A stretch of DNA of 15,337 nucleotides from Spirochaetaceae bacterium (GCA_031284645.1 JAITXS010000147.1:1-15337); one strand, 5' to 3'; shown: positions 1 through 8,106, counted from the stretch's first letter. Made by a program: numbers and translations. The notes: generated by a model from the letters alone, not told the origin.

Positions 1-353
1 TACAGGACATAAAATTCGGGGCGGGGGATTTGTAGCAATGTGCGCCGGTAGATTGCCTGTTTATCCTTGATTATTTTCTCGTAAATCCGCGTTGCGTAGC
101 CCAGTATACGCAACGGCATATTCGGACTTATCGTAGACTGATGCTCAATGAGGACGATAATTTTATTGCCCAGTAAAAACGAGATATCGTTTTTGCGGTC
201 TTTAAACAGGACCTCCGAGAGGGTATTAATTTCAAGCGGCACGGAGGCATCGTACGCCGAGTCCGAGATGGCATTATACAATTCCCGCAGGCGTTCGCCG
301 TTGCTAAAAATCCGCACAAAAACACTGTCTTTATAATTTCTGTTTATTGACAT
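1..353 (-). CDS. Rpn family recombination-promoting nuclease / putative transposase (PD-(D/E)XK), 5' part only
   Basis: The first 117 codons are visible from an ATG at 353; the gene continues past the left edge of the window. The protein matches the Rpn / TIGR01784-type family as I know it: an N-terminal YKDSVF element, then a PD-(D/E)XK core with Asp in KNDISF (residue 56) and the E-x-Q variant in LIEHQS (Glu70, Gln72), followed by the typical NMPLR..GYA.. segment and an I-P-x-PEFYVL strand. Members are DNA endonucleases that promote RecA-independent recombination in E. coli and are often multicopy in treponeme genomes. No clear Shine-Dalgarno lies before the ATG. The gene borders the first block of dispersed repeats and is transcribed away from it. 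Family assignment is confident from sequence pattern; the activity of this copy, and whether it is intact, cannot be judged. Confidence 0.85.
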   Translation of the reverse strand, partial: MSINRNYKDSVFVRIFSNGERLRELYNAISDSAYDASVPLEINTLSEVLFKDRKNDISFLLGNKIIVLIEHQSTISPNMPLRILGYATRIYEKIIKDKQAIYRRTLLQIPRPEFYVL

Positions 354-414
354 GATACTGTTTATAGAGGAGTACGTGGTTTTTGCTTTAATCCATCTGC
401 AAAAAAAGTGTAAA

Positions 415-660
415 AGGCAAGAGGTCAGGGGATTTCCGGTAGTACTAAAACCCCAACAAAGAAGAGTCGTAGGGTTTAGGGTTTGAGGTATAGGGTATGG
501 TAATAAAAGAGAGTTACTCCCCATACCCAAAGCACGGGGCAAGGGGAGTTGGGTAATGGGCAGGGGCTTTCTGATAAAATCTATACCCAAAACCCTATTA
601 CCCAATCACCCTACTTCTACCCTATTTTGACCCTTTACCCTACTCTGGTTTTCCCGTTAA
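415..660 (-). repeat. Dispersed G/C-tract repeat (A-type units, inverted orientation)
   Basis: This fills most of the 330-base gap between the nuclease and the hydrolase. On the plus strand it shows telomere-like G tracts (472-500), an inverted repeat GGGTATGG (493-500) / CCATACCC (521-528), four G runs at 543-566, and seven CCC runs between 586 and 640. The core found in the other repeat blocks (TTATCAGAAAGC) occurs here as its reverse complement at 566-577, so this block lies in the opposite orientation to those at 8239 and 15003. I see no credible ORF in it. Confidence 0.8.
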
Positions 661-683
661 AATAAGATGTGTTGACAGATCAG

Positions 684-2423
684 ATGATACATAAAGAGAG
701 CCGCCGGAGCAGAGCCGCCGGTCTTTGCACTCTGCGTTTTTTCCGCATATATTTCAATAAGAAATTGAACGGGCGCTCCCTTTTTCTATTTCTATTTTTT
801 ATCGCTATGCTTATCCCCCGTCTTGAGGCTCAGAGCTTTCAAGACGAAAAAGACCCCTGGGATTTGGCCCGCGCTCTTATAGAGCGCATGAGCGATGAGG
901 ATGCTCTGGCTCAGACTTTTATGCTCGGCTGGTTTGATACAGGGCAAGGCCCATCGGATTTGATTCAGGAGTGGATCACTAAACGAAATGTCGGCGGCGT
1001 AAAGGTTTTTGGCTGGAATACATCGGATATTGAAAAGCTCTCCCTGACTATCGGGAATTTTCAGCGGGAGGCTCTGCGCCGGAACCCGCATATTCCGCTC
1101 TTTGTGGCGACCGATCAGGAGGGCGGCTTTGTCCGCCATGTCAAAGACTTAACCAGTGACACCCCGGGCGCTATGGCCATAGGCGCATCCGGTTTTCCCG
1201 AAGATGCCTACCGTTCCGGTTTATATATAGGACGGGAACTTGCCGCGCTTGGTATCAACATGAACTTCGCTCCGACCGTTGACCTTTACACCAATCATAA
1301 TTCGGCTTTGATAGGCTCCCGCGCCTTTGGCGATGATCCGGTTAAAGCGGGCATTTTAGGTGCGGCCTTTGTCCGGGGGCAGCTTGCCGCGGGCATTATT
1401 CCCACGGCAAAACATTTTCCGGGCCACGGAGACACGGCGCTTGATTCTCACGGTGTGCTGCCGCGGATTAACGCCGATTTCCAGACACTCTGGGAACGTG
1501 AACTGGTACCCTACCGTATGCTGGTCAAAGAGGGTATTCCCGCCGTGATGAGCGGGCATATTGCCTTTCCGAATACTCAGGCAAAAATGATGCCGGCATC
1601 CCTTTCACCGTATTTTCTTACTGAAATTCTGCGGGAGAAGATAGGGTTTCAGGGTCTGATTATTACTGATGATCTTTCAATGAACGGTGCAACAACCAGT
1701 GCGGGCTCTCTTTGGATAGCGGCAAAAGCAGCTTTAAGCGCAGGAAACGATGTTATTATGATTTCGAGGACTCCGGAGCTGAACGCGCCGATTTGGGTAA
1801 ATCTTCTGGATGCCATGCACAAGGAGCCTGATTTTCGCGCGCGGGTACGGGATGCGGCGACAAAAGTTTTGTTTATCAAGCTTAAACACCTCAAGGGGGA
1901 GCGGGCACTTCCGCATATTCCCGATGTAAGCAAAGTAAAACAAAATGTTCCCGACAAAGAAGGCGCGCCGTTTTTTCAGGATTTAGCTGCCCGCAGCGTT
2001 ACGATTGTGCAGGAAAAGCCCGGTCTCTTTCCTATTCCCCGCGAGAAGGCACGGAATATCCTTTTAGCCGGACAAAACCTTGATTTTTTTAATATCGGGC
2101 GTCTCGCCTATCCGTCTGTCCCGAGGTACTGGTATACGGCACCGGTTTCCGCTGAATTTTTAAGTATGGCGAGGTCTGCCGATATCATCATCTTCTATCT
2201 TGAAAAAAGTGAGGGTATTGACGTGCTGCGCGCAATAAAACCGCTGGGCAAGAAAGTGATAGTGCTTTCCGTATTAAGTCCGGCGTATCTTGAAGCAGTT
2301 CCCTGGGTTGATGGTGCTATCGCGGTTTACAGCAATTCTTATGAATCACTTATCGCCGGTTTTTCCGCGATTTTAGGGAAAATTAAGGCTGAAGGCCGGC
2401 TGCCTTTTACCCTGCGGCAATAG
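684..2423 (+). CDS. Secreted glycoside hydrolase family 3, beta-N-acetylhexosaminidase (NagZ-type)
   Basis: This is a family 3 glycoside hydrolase predicted to remove terminal beta-linked N-acetylglucosamine-type residues from glycans such as peptidoglycan fragments. With the ATG at 684 it has 579 residues. A hydrophobic signal segment (LFLFLFF.., about residues 33-43) ends in a likely cleavage site LEA/QS (49/50), with no lipobox cysteine, so it should be periplasmic or secreted. The NagZ signature KHFPGHGDTALDSH is at 243-256, including the Asp254-His256 dyad that serves as general acid/base in this subgroup; the nucleophile lies in ITDDLSM (Asp329/330). After the barrel there is a second domain from about residue 420, unlike the single-domain E. 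coli NagZ and more like the two-domain Gram-positive form. The start is uncertain: GTG 669, ATG 684 and TTG 765 are possible, none with a clear Shine-Dalgarno; TTG 765 would leave a normal short signal peptide. The receptor gene follows after 18 bases, suggesting an operon. Confidence 0.88.
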   Translation: MIHKESRRSRAAGLCTLRFFRIYFNKKLNGRSLFLFLFFIAMLIPRLEAQSFQDEKDPWDLARALIERMSDEDALAQTFMLGWFDTGQGPSDLIQEWITKRNVGGVKVFGWNTSDIEKLSLTIGNFQREALRRNPHIPLFVATDQEGGFVRHVKDLTSDTPGAMAIGASGFPEDAYRSGLYIGRELAALGINMNFAPTVDLYTNHNSALIGSRAFGDDPVKAGILGAAFVRGQLAAGIIPTAKHFPGHGDTALDSHGVLPRINADFQTLWERELVPYRMLVKEGIPAVMSGHIAFPNTQAKMMPASLSPYFLTEILREKIGFQGLIITDDLSMNGATTSAGSLWIAAKAALSAGNDVIMISRTPELNAPIWVNLLDAMHKEPDFRARVRDAATKVLFIKLKHLKGERALPHIPDVSKVKQNVPDKEGAPFFQDLAARSVTIVQEKPGLFPIPREKARNILLAGQNLDFFNIGRLAYPSVPRYWYTAPVSAEFLSMARSADIIIFYLEKSEGIDVLRAIKPLGKKVIVLSVLSPAYLEAVPWVDGAIAVYSNSYESLIAGFSAILGKIKAEGRLPFTLRQ

Positions 2424-2441
2424 CAGCAATTCGGAACCGTG

Positions 2442-5066
2442 ATGAGTCTCCTTAAAAAACGAATTATTTATGTAAGCCTTTTCTTTTTCCCGTTTCTTTT
2501 TTTTACCCCCCATATATACGGACGTGATATTACTGTTTATGTTGAAGATGCGGATTTAGAAATAGCGCTGGAAGGGGCCGTGATTCTTGCGCCCGACGGG
2601 AAGCAATTTATCTGCGATGAAAACGGACAAGCCCGCCTTCCAATACCCGATGATACATCTTCTGTCCTTACCGCAAGCTATCCCGGTTATGATAACGGGA
2701 GACTGAGTATCCCGTCTCTATCCGCATCTTCTGCGCAACAAGATCAGTATCGCATAGCGCTGCGTTTGTCAAACACGCTTTCAAATAAAGAGCTTATTTT
2801 TACCGCCGACAAGATGCAAGAGAAAACGCAGGTACACACAGGACGCAGTGTTACTATAGCGGAGAAGGAATTGGCGCGCACTGCGGAAATCGGCCTGATG
2901 GAAGATGTTATGAGCGCCGTAAAACTTTTGCCCGGCGTAGGCTATACCAGTATGTTTAATGCGAAACCTTCGATACGAGGCGGCGACCCCGGCGACCTCA
3001 TTGCCGCGCTTGATGGTTTTTATATTGAAAATCCTTATTTTTGGGGAGGAGCCGTCTCGATTTTTGATCCGCACATGATAGAACAGGTTAAACTTTCACA
3101 CGGAATTTTTTCCGCCCGCTACGGTCGTACGATTTCCGGCCTGCTTGAGTTACAATCAAAAAAACCCTCCTCAACGGACACAGAAATTGAGTTCGGTATT
3201 TCAACAAGCGCAGTCAATCTTAATGTGTCGGTTCCCATAAACAACAAAGGCGGTTTTATGATTATGGGAAAGATAACATACTGGGATGCGTATATAGCAC
3301 TGGTAAAAAGTCTTTCGTATTCGATAAAAGACTTTGAGACGATTCGGGCGGTAACAAGAGCCCCTTCCCTGCGTGCTGTAGCATTTTCAGGCGTATATAA
3401 ATTTTCCTATGATATTGAATGGACATTAAACGGGTTTATAGGCGGAGATGGCGTCGGCGCATCTTATGATAATGCGCTTTCGATAAACTCACTACAGAAT
3501 AATATCAACCTGCATTTTGATTGGGAAAACACTCAAGGGTTTTTAATCAGCTCTTTACGCTTTAATCCTTCGCGTTCCATGATATTAAAAACAACATTGG
3601 GCGGCGGATTTTTAAAAACTTTTACCGACGGCGCGTCAAACGATGTGCTCAACTTGAAATACGATGCAAATTTCAGGCAATATATGATTGCGAAATATAA
3701 TTATGACATTGCCGCATATAACTCACGCTATCCGTATTACAATATCAATCAGCAATTAATCACCAAGCTTGATGATACAAGTTATACCGGACAGGCCCGT
3801 TTGGATTATGACTGGGAACTTGGGAGCGATTTTCTTTTTGCCGCCGGCATCGAAGCATTGTATACAAAGTGGACACGGACACAGTACTATAGCGGGGTTA
3901 TGGATCTTCCGGTCAGTAATATGCAAATTCCCGGCGGCGCTGTTATTCCGAAAGGCTACATAAATACACCCGTTGAAAGCAGCATTGACGGGCTTAATCA
4001 GGCGTTAAGCAATGCGGCATTTACCACGCTGGAGTACCGGGGCGCGGATAATAAATTCGGTGCCGAACTGGGGCTGCGCCTTGATCATCTTTATTTTATC
4101 GGCAGGGATTTTTCCATTCAGACTTATCCTGCGTTTAATCCGCGTCTTAATCTTGATTATAATCTCCTGCGCGATACAGGATATATTGATGTGCTTGCAC
4201 TTACTGCGGGAAGCGGCTTGTTTTCCTCAATGACCGACAATATTTCCAATTTGCAGGGCAGTAATAAAGTTGCTGATTTTGACTTAAAACAGAATCGATC
4301 ATGGACAAGTCTTATCGGGCTGCGGATTAATTTTTTGACTTATTTTAGTTTTAATATCGAAGCGTATTATAAATATATTTTTGACAGAGCCTATACGATT
4401 AGAGAACTGACATCGGATATTTTAGATCAGAGGCAAAGTACGGAAACGGATTATCGTTTTGACGGAGAGGGGCGTGTATGGGGTTTTGATCTCATGCTGC
4501 AAAAATATCACTCAAAATTTATCGACGGCTGGATTTCTTACACATTTAACTATGCCTTATACCGCAACCCTGTCAGGGTAAATTCGGAAGGGCATCTTGT
4601 TGAAGGCGATTGGCGCTTCCCGACATTCCACCGTTTCCATAATTTAAATTTAGTGTTAACCATAAAACCATCACAGCGTTTTAACATCGGTCTTCGTTTG
4701 GGTTTTGCCTCGGGTACTCCTTTATCGGAACCCGGCACCGTACAATGGTACCCGGTATTGGTTCGGCGTGACAACGAAGAATTTCTTATCCAAAAATATA
4801 AACGTGATAATTATTATTCTGATACACGGCGCAACGGATTTTCACTTCCGCTTGATATTAAGTTTTCGTTTTTTTCTTTTTACAAAAACGGCAAAACACA
4901 ATGTGAAGTCTATCTTGCAGTTGAAAACGCCTTGTGGTTTCTTAAAACAAAGGAAACAAACAGCTCTTTTGATGCATATACCGGAAAAGAAGTAAGCGGA
5001 AGCGCCACGGCCTCCTATCAACTTGATATACCGATGATTTCTTTTGGTTTTACATGGACGTATTAG
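2442..5066 (+). CDS. TonB-dependent outer-membrane receptor with N-terminal carboxypeptidase-regulatory-like domain
   Basis: The product (874 residues from ATG 2442; a GTG directly upstream at 2439 adds one) is predicted to be an outer-membrane beta-barrel that imports a ligand using TonB energy. Numbered from the GTG, residues 1-28 form a signal peptide with a strongly hydrophobic Phe/Leu core; about 29-110 look like a CarboxypepD_reg/beta-sandwich domain (GAVILAPDGKQFICDENGQA, then a YPGYDNG turn); about 140-240 are the plug, with LPGVGYTSMFNAKPSIRGG, the DG..IENP segment and RYGRTISGLLEL; the rest alternates aromatic-rich strands and ends in WTY, a terminal aromatic typical of barrel assembly signals. 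No TonB box can be assigned with certainty. The gene lies 18 bases behind the hydrolase, so the substrate may be an amino-sugar oligomer released by it; this is inferred from position only. It ends five bases from a convergent gene. Confidence 0.85.
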   Translation: MSLLKKRIIYVSLFFFPFLFFTPHIYGRDITVYVEDADLEIALEGAVILAPDGKQFICDENGQARLPIPDDTSSVLTASYPGYDNGRLSIPSLSASSAQQDQYRIALRLSNTLSNKELIFTADKMQEKTQVHTGRSVTIAEKELARTAEIGLMEDVMSAVKLLPGVGYTSMFNAKPSIRGGDPGDLIAALDGFYIENPYFWGGAVSIFDPHMIEQVKLSHGIFSARYGRTISGLLELQSKKPSSTDTEIEFGISTSAVNLNVSVPINNKGGFMIMGKITYWDAYIALVKSLSYSIKDFETIRAVTRAPSLRAVAFSGVYKFSYDIEWTLNGFIGGDGVGASYDNALSINSLQNNINLHFDWENTQGFLISSLRFNPSRSMILKTTLGGGFLKTFTDGASNDVLNLKYDANFRQYMIAKYNYDIAAYNSRYPYYNINQQLITKLDDTSYTGQARLDYDWELGSDFLFAAGIEALYTKWTRTQYYSGVMDLPVSNMQIPGGAVIPKGYINTPVESSIDGLNQALSNAAFTTLEYRGADNKFGAELGLRLDHLYFIGRDFSIQTYPAFNPRLNLDYNLLRDTGYIDVLALTAGSGLFSSMTDNISNLQGSNKVADFDLKQNRSWTSLIGLRINFLTYFSFNIEAYYKYIFDRAYTIRELTSDILDQRQSTETDYRFDGEGRVWGFDLMLQKYHSKFIDGWISYTFNYALYRNPVRVNSEGHLVEGDWRFPTFHRFHNLNLVLTIKPSQRFNIGLRLGFASGTPLSEPGTVQWYPVLVRRDNEEFLIQKYKRDNYYSDTRRNGFSLPLDIKFSFFSFYKNGKTQCEVYLAVENALWFLKTKETNSSFDAYTGKEVSGSATASYQLDIPMISFGFTWTY

Positions 5067-5071
5067 AGCTG

Positions 5072-5614
5072 TTACAGCCAGACCGCTCGTCCTATCTTCC
5101 ACTCAAAAGAAAGCGGCGTCTCCAGCTCCCGTATCACCATATTTGCCAGCGCAGCCGCACGGAAAGATAATTTTTCATCTGCAAGGGGAAATTCCGCGGC
5201 GATACACATTTCTTTTTGATCTTCGGTTGGTTTTTCCATTGATTTTTCTATAAGCGTTTCGCAAAGAATAATTTGAGGGAAATAGACAGGCGAAGCCTCT
5301 GCACTCAACATCGGCGCGGAAAGTGAGAGCACGGTGCCAAAAAAAACGTATCCTCCGGTAAAAGTGACAGCCCCCCTCCCCCCTCCGCAAATCACTCCGC
5401 CGGAGGCAGCTCTTTCTTCCCGTAAAAACTCTGCCGCGTTTTTTAATTCGTTTATGTTGAGCGGACGGTCAAGGCGGGCAAGCGGAGCTGCAATGGGGAA
5501 GGAATAAGCGCCAAAAAAAGCCTGTGAAAAAAGTTTTCTTTTCCCCTGTCTGATTTTCAGAACTGCGTCCCGATGGGGAACAAGGACGACAAGCCGTATA
5601 ATATCATTGACCAT
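5072..5614 (-). CDS. Unrecognised 180-residue protein, third gene of the rny-ymdB cluster
   Basis: I do not recognise this family. The ATG at 5614 overlaps the ymdB-like stop by 11 bases, which supports this start over a longer reading frame back to 5671, since the extra part only repeats DNA that codes for ymdB. The 180-residue product begins with a hydrophobic strand and a His-Arg-Asp step (IIRLVVLVPHRDAV), then a basic stretch, FFGAYSFPIAAPLARLDRPL, a helix with ELKNAAEFLREE, a glycine-rich patch GGVICGGGRGAV, and an end reading FEWKIGRAVWL-like (SFEWKIGRAVWL). No signal peptide or long membrane segment stands out. The opening strand plus His recalls 2H-phosphoesterase-like folds, but the second H-x-T/S motif is missing, so I do not assign it. 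Tight overlap implies translational coupling with ymdB and a possible link to RNA turnover. A G6-A-G6 tract (5371-5383 on this strand's complement) interrupts an otherwise ordinary coding stretch. Confidence 0.72.
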   Translation of the reverse strand: MVNDIIRLVVLVPHRDAVLKIRQGKRKLFSQAFFGAYSFPIAAPLARLDRPLNINELKNAAEFLREERAASGGVICGGGRGAVTFTGGYVFFGTVLSLSAPMLSAEASPVYFPQIILCETLIEKSMEKPTEDQKEMCIAAEFPLADEKLSFRAAALANMVIRELETPLSFEWKIGRAVWL

Positions 5615-6518
5615 CTGTCGTAAGATGCCGTGTCCAACGCTCAACAGAAAACGCCCTGCCTGTTTTGGCATTAATCTTTACCGCAATACCCTGCACAAAG
5701 CCCGCTCCTTTCGCACATTCCATCTTGTAGGCAACTTGAGTCCGCGTCCGCTCAAGGCAGATTGTCTTGTCCATGCCGATTATGCTGTCTTTGGCTCCGG
5801 ATGACCCTAAATCCGTAATATACGCTGTCCCGTTCGGCAGGATACGCTCATCCGCCGTCTGGACATGGGTATGAGTACCGGCCACGACAGCCGCACGCCC
5901 GTCAAGATAAAAGGCTAAGGCTTCTTTTTCCCGCGTTGATTCAGCGTGAAAATCCACAAGCACAAGAGGATCAGAAAGACTATCAGAGCGTTCGGGAAGA
6001 ACTGCCCCGTCAGCCTGCACCGTGTTTTCCTTAAATTTCGCTCCCTCATAAATCGCGTCAAAAACGCGGAAAGGGCAGTCTGTCAGGCTCATGAACTCAC
6101 GCCCTTGCAGATTGATAACAAGCCAGCGGACAGCGTCTTTCTCAAAGAGGGCAAAGCCCCGTCCCGCGGCCCCTGCCGGATAATTAGCGGGACGTAAAAC
6201 ACGGGGCTCACTTTCCAAAAAAGGGAAAAAATCCCGCTTTTCCCAAATATGATTACCCGATGTAATAACATCAGCACCCGCAGCGAAAATACGCTTGGCG
6301 GAAGGTTCACTCATACCAAAACCATCCGCCGCGTTTTCACCGTTCACAACCGTAAGATTGACCGAATACTCGTTTTTTATCAAAGGGAGAAGAGACTCCA
6401 ACGCGAAAAGTCCGCTCTCGCCGATAACATCACCGACAAGAAGGACTATCCGTGTATCTTCCTCCAAATTCTCTCTGCAATCAACATCAGGCTTGAGTTC
6501 CGCACTCTCCCCTGCCAT
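5604..6518 (-). CDS. ymdB: YmdB-family metallophosphoesterase (TIGR00282 type)
   Basis: The 304-residue product matches the YmdB family of dinuclear-metal phosphoesterases; the Bacillus member hydrolyses 2',3'-cyclic nucleotides and affects biofilm and motility decisions. All metal-site residues I expect are present: Asp30 (VGDVIG), Glu61 and Asn62 (NGEN), Asn89 and His90 (SGNHIWEKRD), His191 (VDFHAEST), His216 and His218 (AGTHTHVQTADERILP), followed by YITDLGSSG and a GMDK loop. The family usually begins almost directly at the first strand (R-I-L-x-I-G-D), whereas this one carries about 22 extra residues (MAGESAELKPDVDC..). Its ATG directly abuts the rny stop (TAA then ATG), so it is probably translated by coupling and co-transcribed with RNase Y, the arrangement known from other bacteria. 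Orthology is confident; the exact physiological substrate here is unknown. Confidence 0.93.
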   Translation of the reverse strand: MAGESAELKPDVDCRENLEEDTRIVLLVGDVIGESGLFALESLLPLIKNEYSVNLTVVNGENAADGFGMSEPSAKRIFAAGADVITSGNHIWEKRDFFPFLESEPRVLRPANYPAGAAGRGFALFEKDAVRWLVINLQGREFMSLTDCPFRVFDAIYEGAKFKENTVQADGAVLPERSDSLSDPLVLVDFHAESTREKEALAFYLDGRAAVVAGTHTHVQTADERILPNGTAYITDLGSSGAKDSIIGMDKTICLERTRTQVAYKMECAKGAGFVQGIAVKINAKTGRAFSVERWTRHLTTDGQ

Positions 6519-8054
6519 TTAACGGGCATACTCCACAATGCGGGTCTCGCGGACAACAGTGATTTTGATTCTGCCCGGATACCGGAGATCATTCTCTATC
6601 TGCCGCGCGACATCCCGGGCAAGCTCGCGGGAACTTTCATCGTTGACTATATCATTATAAACAAGGATGCGAAGCTCCCGTCCGGCCTGAATAGCAAAGG
6701 CTTTTTCAACTCCGTTAAAATTCATCGCGATATCTTCAAGGTTTTTCAAACGCTTGGTGTAACTCTCCATAGTTTCTTTGCGGGCACCGGGACGAGCCGC
6801 CGAGATCGCATCGGCAATCTGCACAATCACACTTTCGATACAGCACGGCTCAATATCTCCGTGATGTGACCCGATAGCGTTAATCACCCGTGAATCTTCT
6901 CCCATCTTCCGTGCCATATCCATACCGATTTCCGCATGGTTAAGCTCACTGTCCGTTTCCACGCCTTTACCGATATCGTGAAGCAGGGCAGCGCGGCGGG
7001 CGAGATCACGGTTCGCGCCGATCTCCGCAGCAAGCGTACTGGCGATCATCGCAACTTCTTTTGAATGACAGAGCACATTCTGCCCGTAACTGGTACGGAA
7101 ATAGAGCCGACCGAGAGCTCGAATCGCGTCTTGGCTTATATTGTGAATTCCAAGATGATAGAGAACCTTCTCGCCTTCCTCAAAAATCTTTTGCGAAATA
7201 TCTTTTGAGACTTTGCCGACAATTTCCTCGATACGCGCCGGATGAATACGTCCATCGGTAACGAGACGTTCCATTGCCACTCTTGCGATCTCCCGCCGGA
7301 CAGGATCAAAGCAGGAAATAACGACCGCTTCGGGCGTATCGTCAATAATGATATCAACACCGGTAACAGTCTCGAGTGTGCGGATATTCCGCCCCTCCCG
7401 CCCGATAATCCGCCCCTTCATTTCATCACTCGGGAGCGGCACCGTCGAAACCGTAATATCCCCGGTAATCTCGGTAGCAATACGCTGAATCGTTGTTACA
7501 AGGATATCTTTCGCTTTTTTTTCTGCCGCAAGATTCGCCTCGTTTTCGATTTTATTGATAATAGTCTGCGCGTCATGTTTGGCGTCATTCTCCAAATCAT
7601 GAATAATAAGAGTCTTAGCCTCCTCTGCGCTCAAACCCGAAATACGCTCTAATTCCGAGCGATAACGTTCCTCCTCATGTTCAAGCGCTTCTTCGCGTTT
7701 ACGAAAGACCCGCTCTTTTTCAACAAATTGCTGTTCAGTTCTCTCGATTTGAGAGAGTTTTTTCTCAATACTATCTTCTTTTTGAGCAAGACGGTGTTCA
7801 AACCGCTGCAATTCCGCTCTTCGTTCCCGAGTTTCCCTCTCCTGCTGGTGCTGCTCACTGATAACTTTTTCTTTTGCCTCAAGAAGCATCTCTTTTCTGA
7901 TTGCTTCAGCATCCTTTACCGCATTCTCCTTAATCCTTACGGCAAGCTGTTCACTTGCTTTAAGTTGAAATCTGGCATACAGCCATCGAATCATCCAGCC
8001 TAAGATTAACCCGGCAAGAAGGATACAAAGTCCGAATATCCAATGGATAGTCAT
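6519..8054 (-). CDS. rny: RNase Y, membrane-anchored endoribonuclease
   Basis: The 511-residue product is ribonuclease Y, an endonuclease that starts mRNA decay, usually docked at the cytoplasmic membrane. It has the full family order: an N-terminal transmembrane segment (about 5-25), a long charged coiled coil (about 30-190, rich in Glu, Lys, Arg, Gln), a KH RNA-binding domain (about 208-270) with GRIIGREGRNIRTLE, and an HD metal-dependent phosphohydrolase domain with His-Asp at 359-360 (LLHDIGKG), preceded by HSKEVA and followed by SHHGD and a C-terminal extension. Length equals the usual 510-525. The ATG at 8054 has a strong Shine-Dalgarno and a promoter upstream. It heads a three-gene unit with ymdB and the unnamed 180-residue gene. 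Confidence 0.97.
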   Translation of the reverse strand: MTIHWIFGLCILLAGLILGWMIRWLYARFQLKASEQLAVRIKENAVKDAEAIRKEMLLEAKEKVISEQHQQERETRERRAELQRFEHRLAQKEDSIEKKLSQIERTEQQFVEKERVFRKREEALEHEEERYRSELERISGLSAEEAKTLIIHDLENDAKHDAQTIINKIENEANLAAEKKAKDILVTTIQRIATEITGDITVSTVPLPSDEMKGRIIGREGRNIRTLETVTGVDIIIDDTPEAVVISCFDPVRREIARVAMERLVTDGRIHPARIEEIVGKVSKDISQKIFEEGEKVLYHLGIHNISQDAIRALGRLYFRTSYGQNVLCHSKEVAMIASTLAAEIGANRDLARRAALLHDIGKGVETDSELNHAEIGMDMARKMGEDSRVINAIGSHHGDIEPCCIESVIVQIADAISAARPGARKETMESYTKRLKNLEDIAMNFNGVEKAFAIQAGRELRILVYNDIVNDESSRELARDVARQIENDLRYPGRIKITVVRETRIVEYAR

Positions 8055-8058
8055 AATT

Positions 8059-8067
8059 CCTCTCCTT
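8059..8067 (-). promoter_or_regulatory. Shine-Dalgarno site of rny
   Basis: Read on the minus strand this is AAGGAGAGG, with AGGAG seven bases from the ATG at 8054. It is the clearest ribosome binding site in the window and fixes the rny start. Confidence 0.85.
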
Positions 8068-8106
8068 ACCGTTTTTCTGTTAATTAATTAAAAAATAAAT
8101 CGGTAT

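Noticed and set aside
415..640. CRISPR-like array in the repeat blocks
   Set aside because: Repeats are diverged, spacers are not of uniform length, and no cas gene is present.
672..700. Promoter with TTGACA at 672-677 for the GH3 gene
   Set aside because: No acceptable -10 hexamer lies 16-19 bases downstream.
5615..5671. Longer start for the unnamed gene, 19 codons upstream
   Set aside because: The extension would overlap ymdB by 68 bases and encodes no recognisable feature; the ATG at 5614 gives the normal short coupling overlap.
6249..6869. 206-codon open frame on the plus strand opposite ymdB and rny
   Set aside because: It is antisense to two strongly supported genes, has no family features, and its composition reflects the complementary codons.
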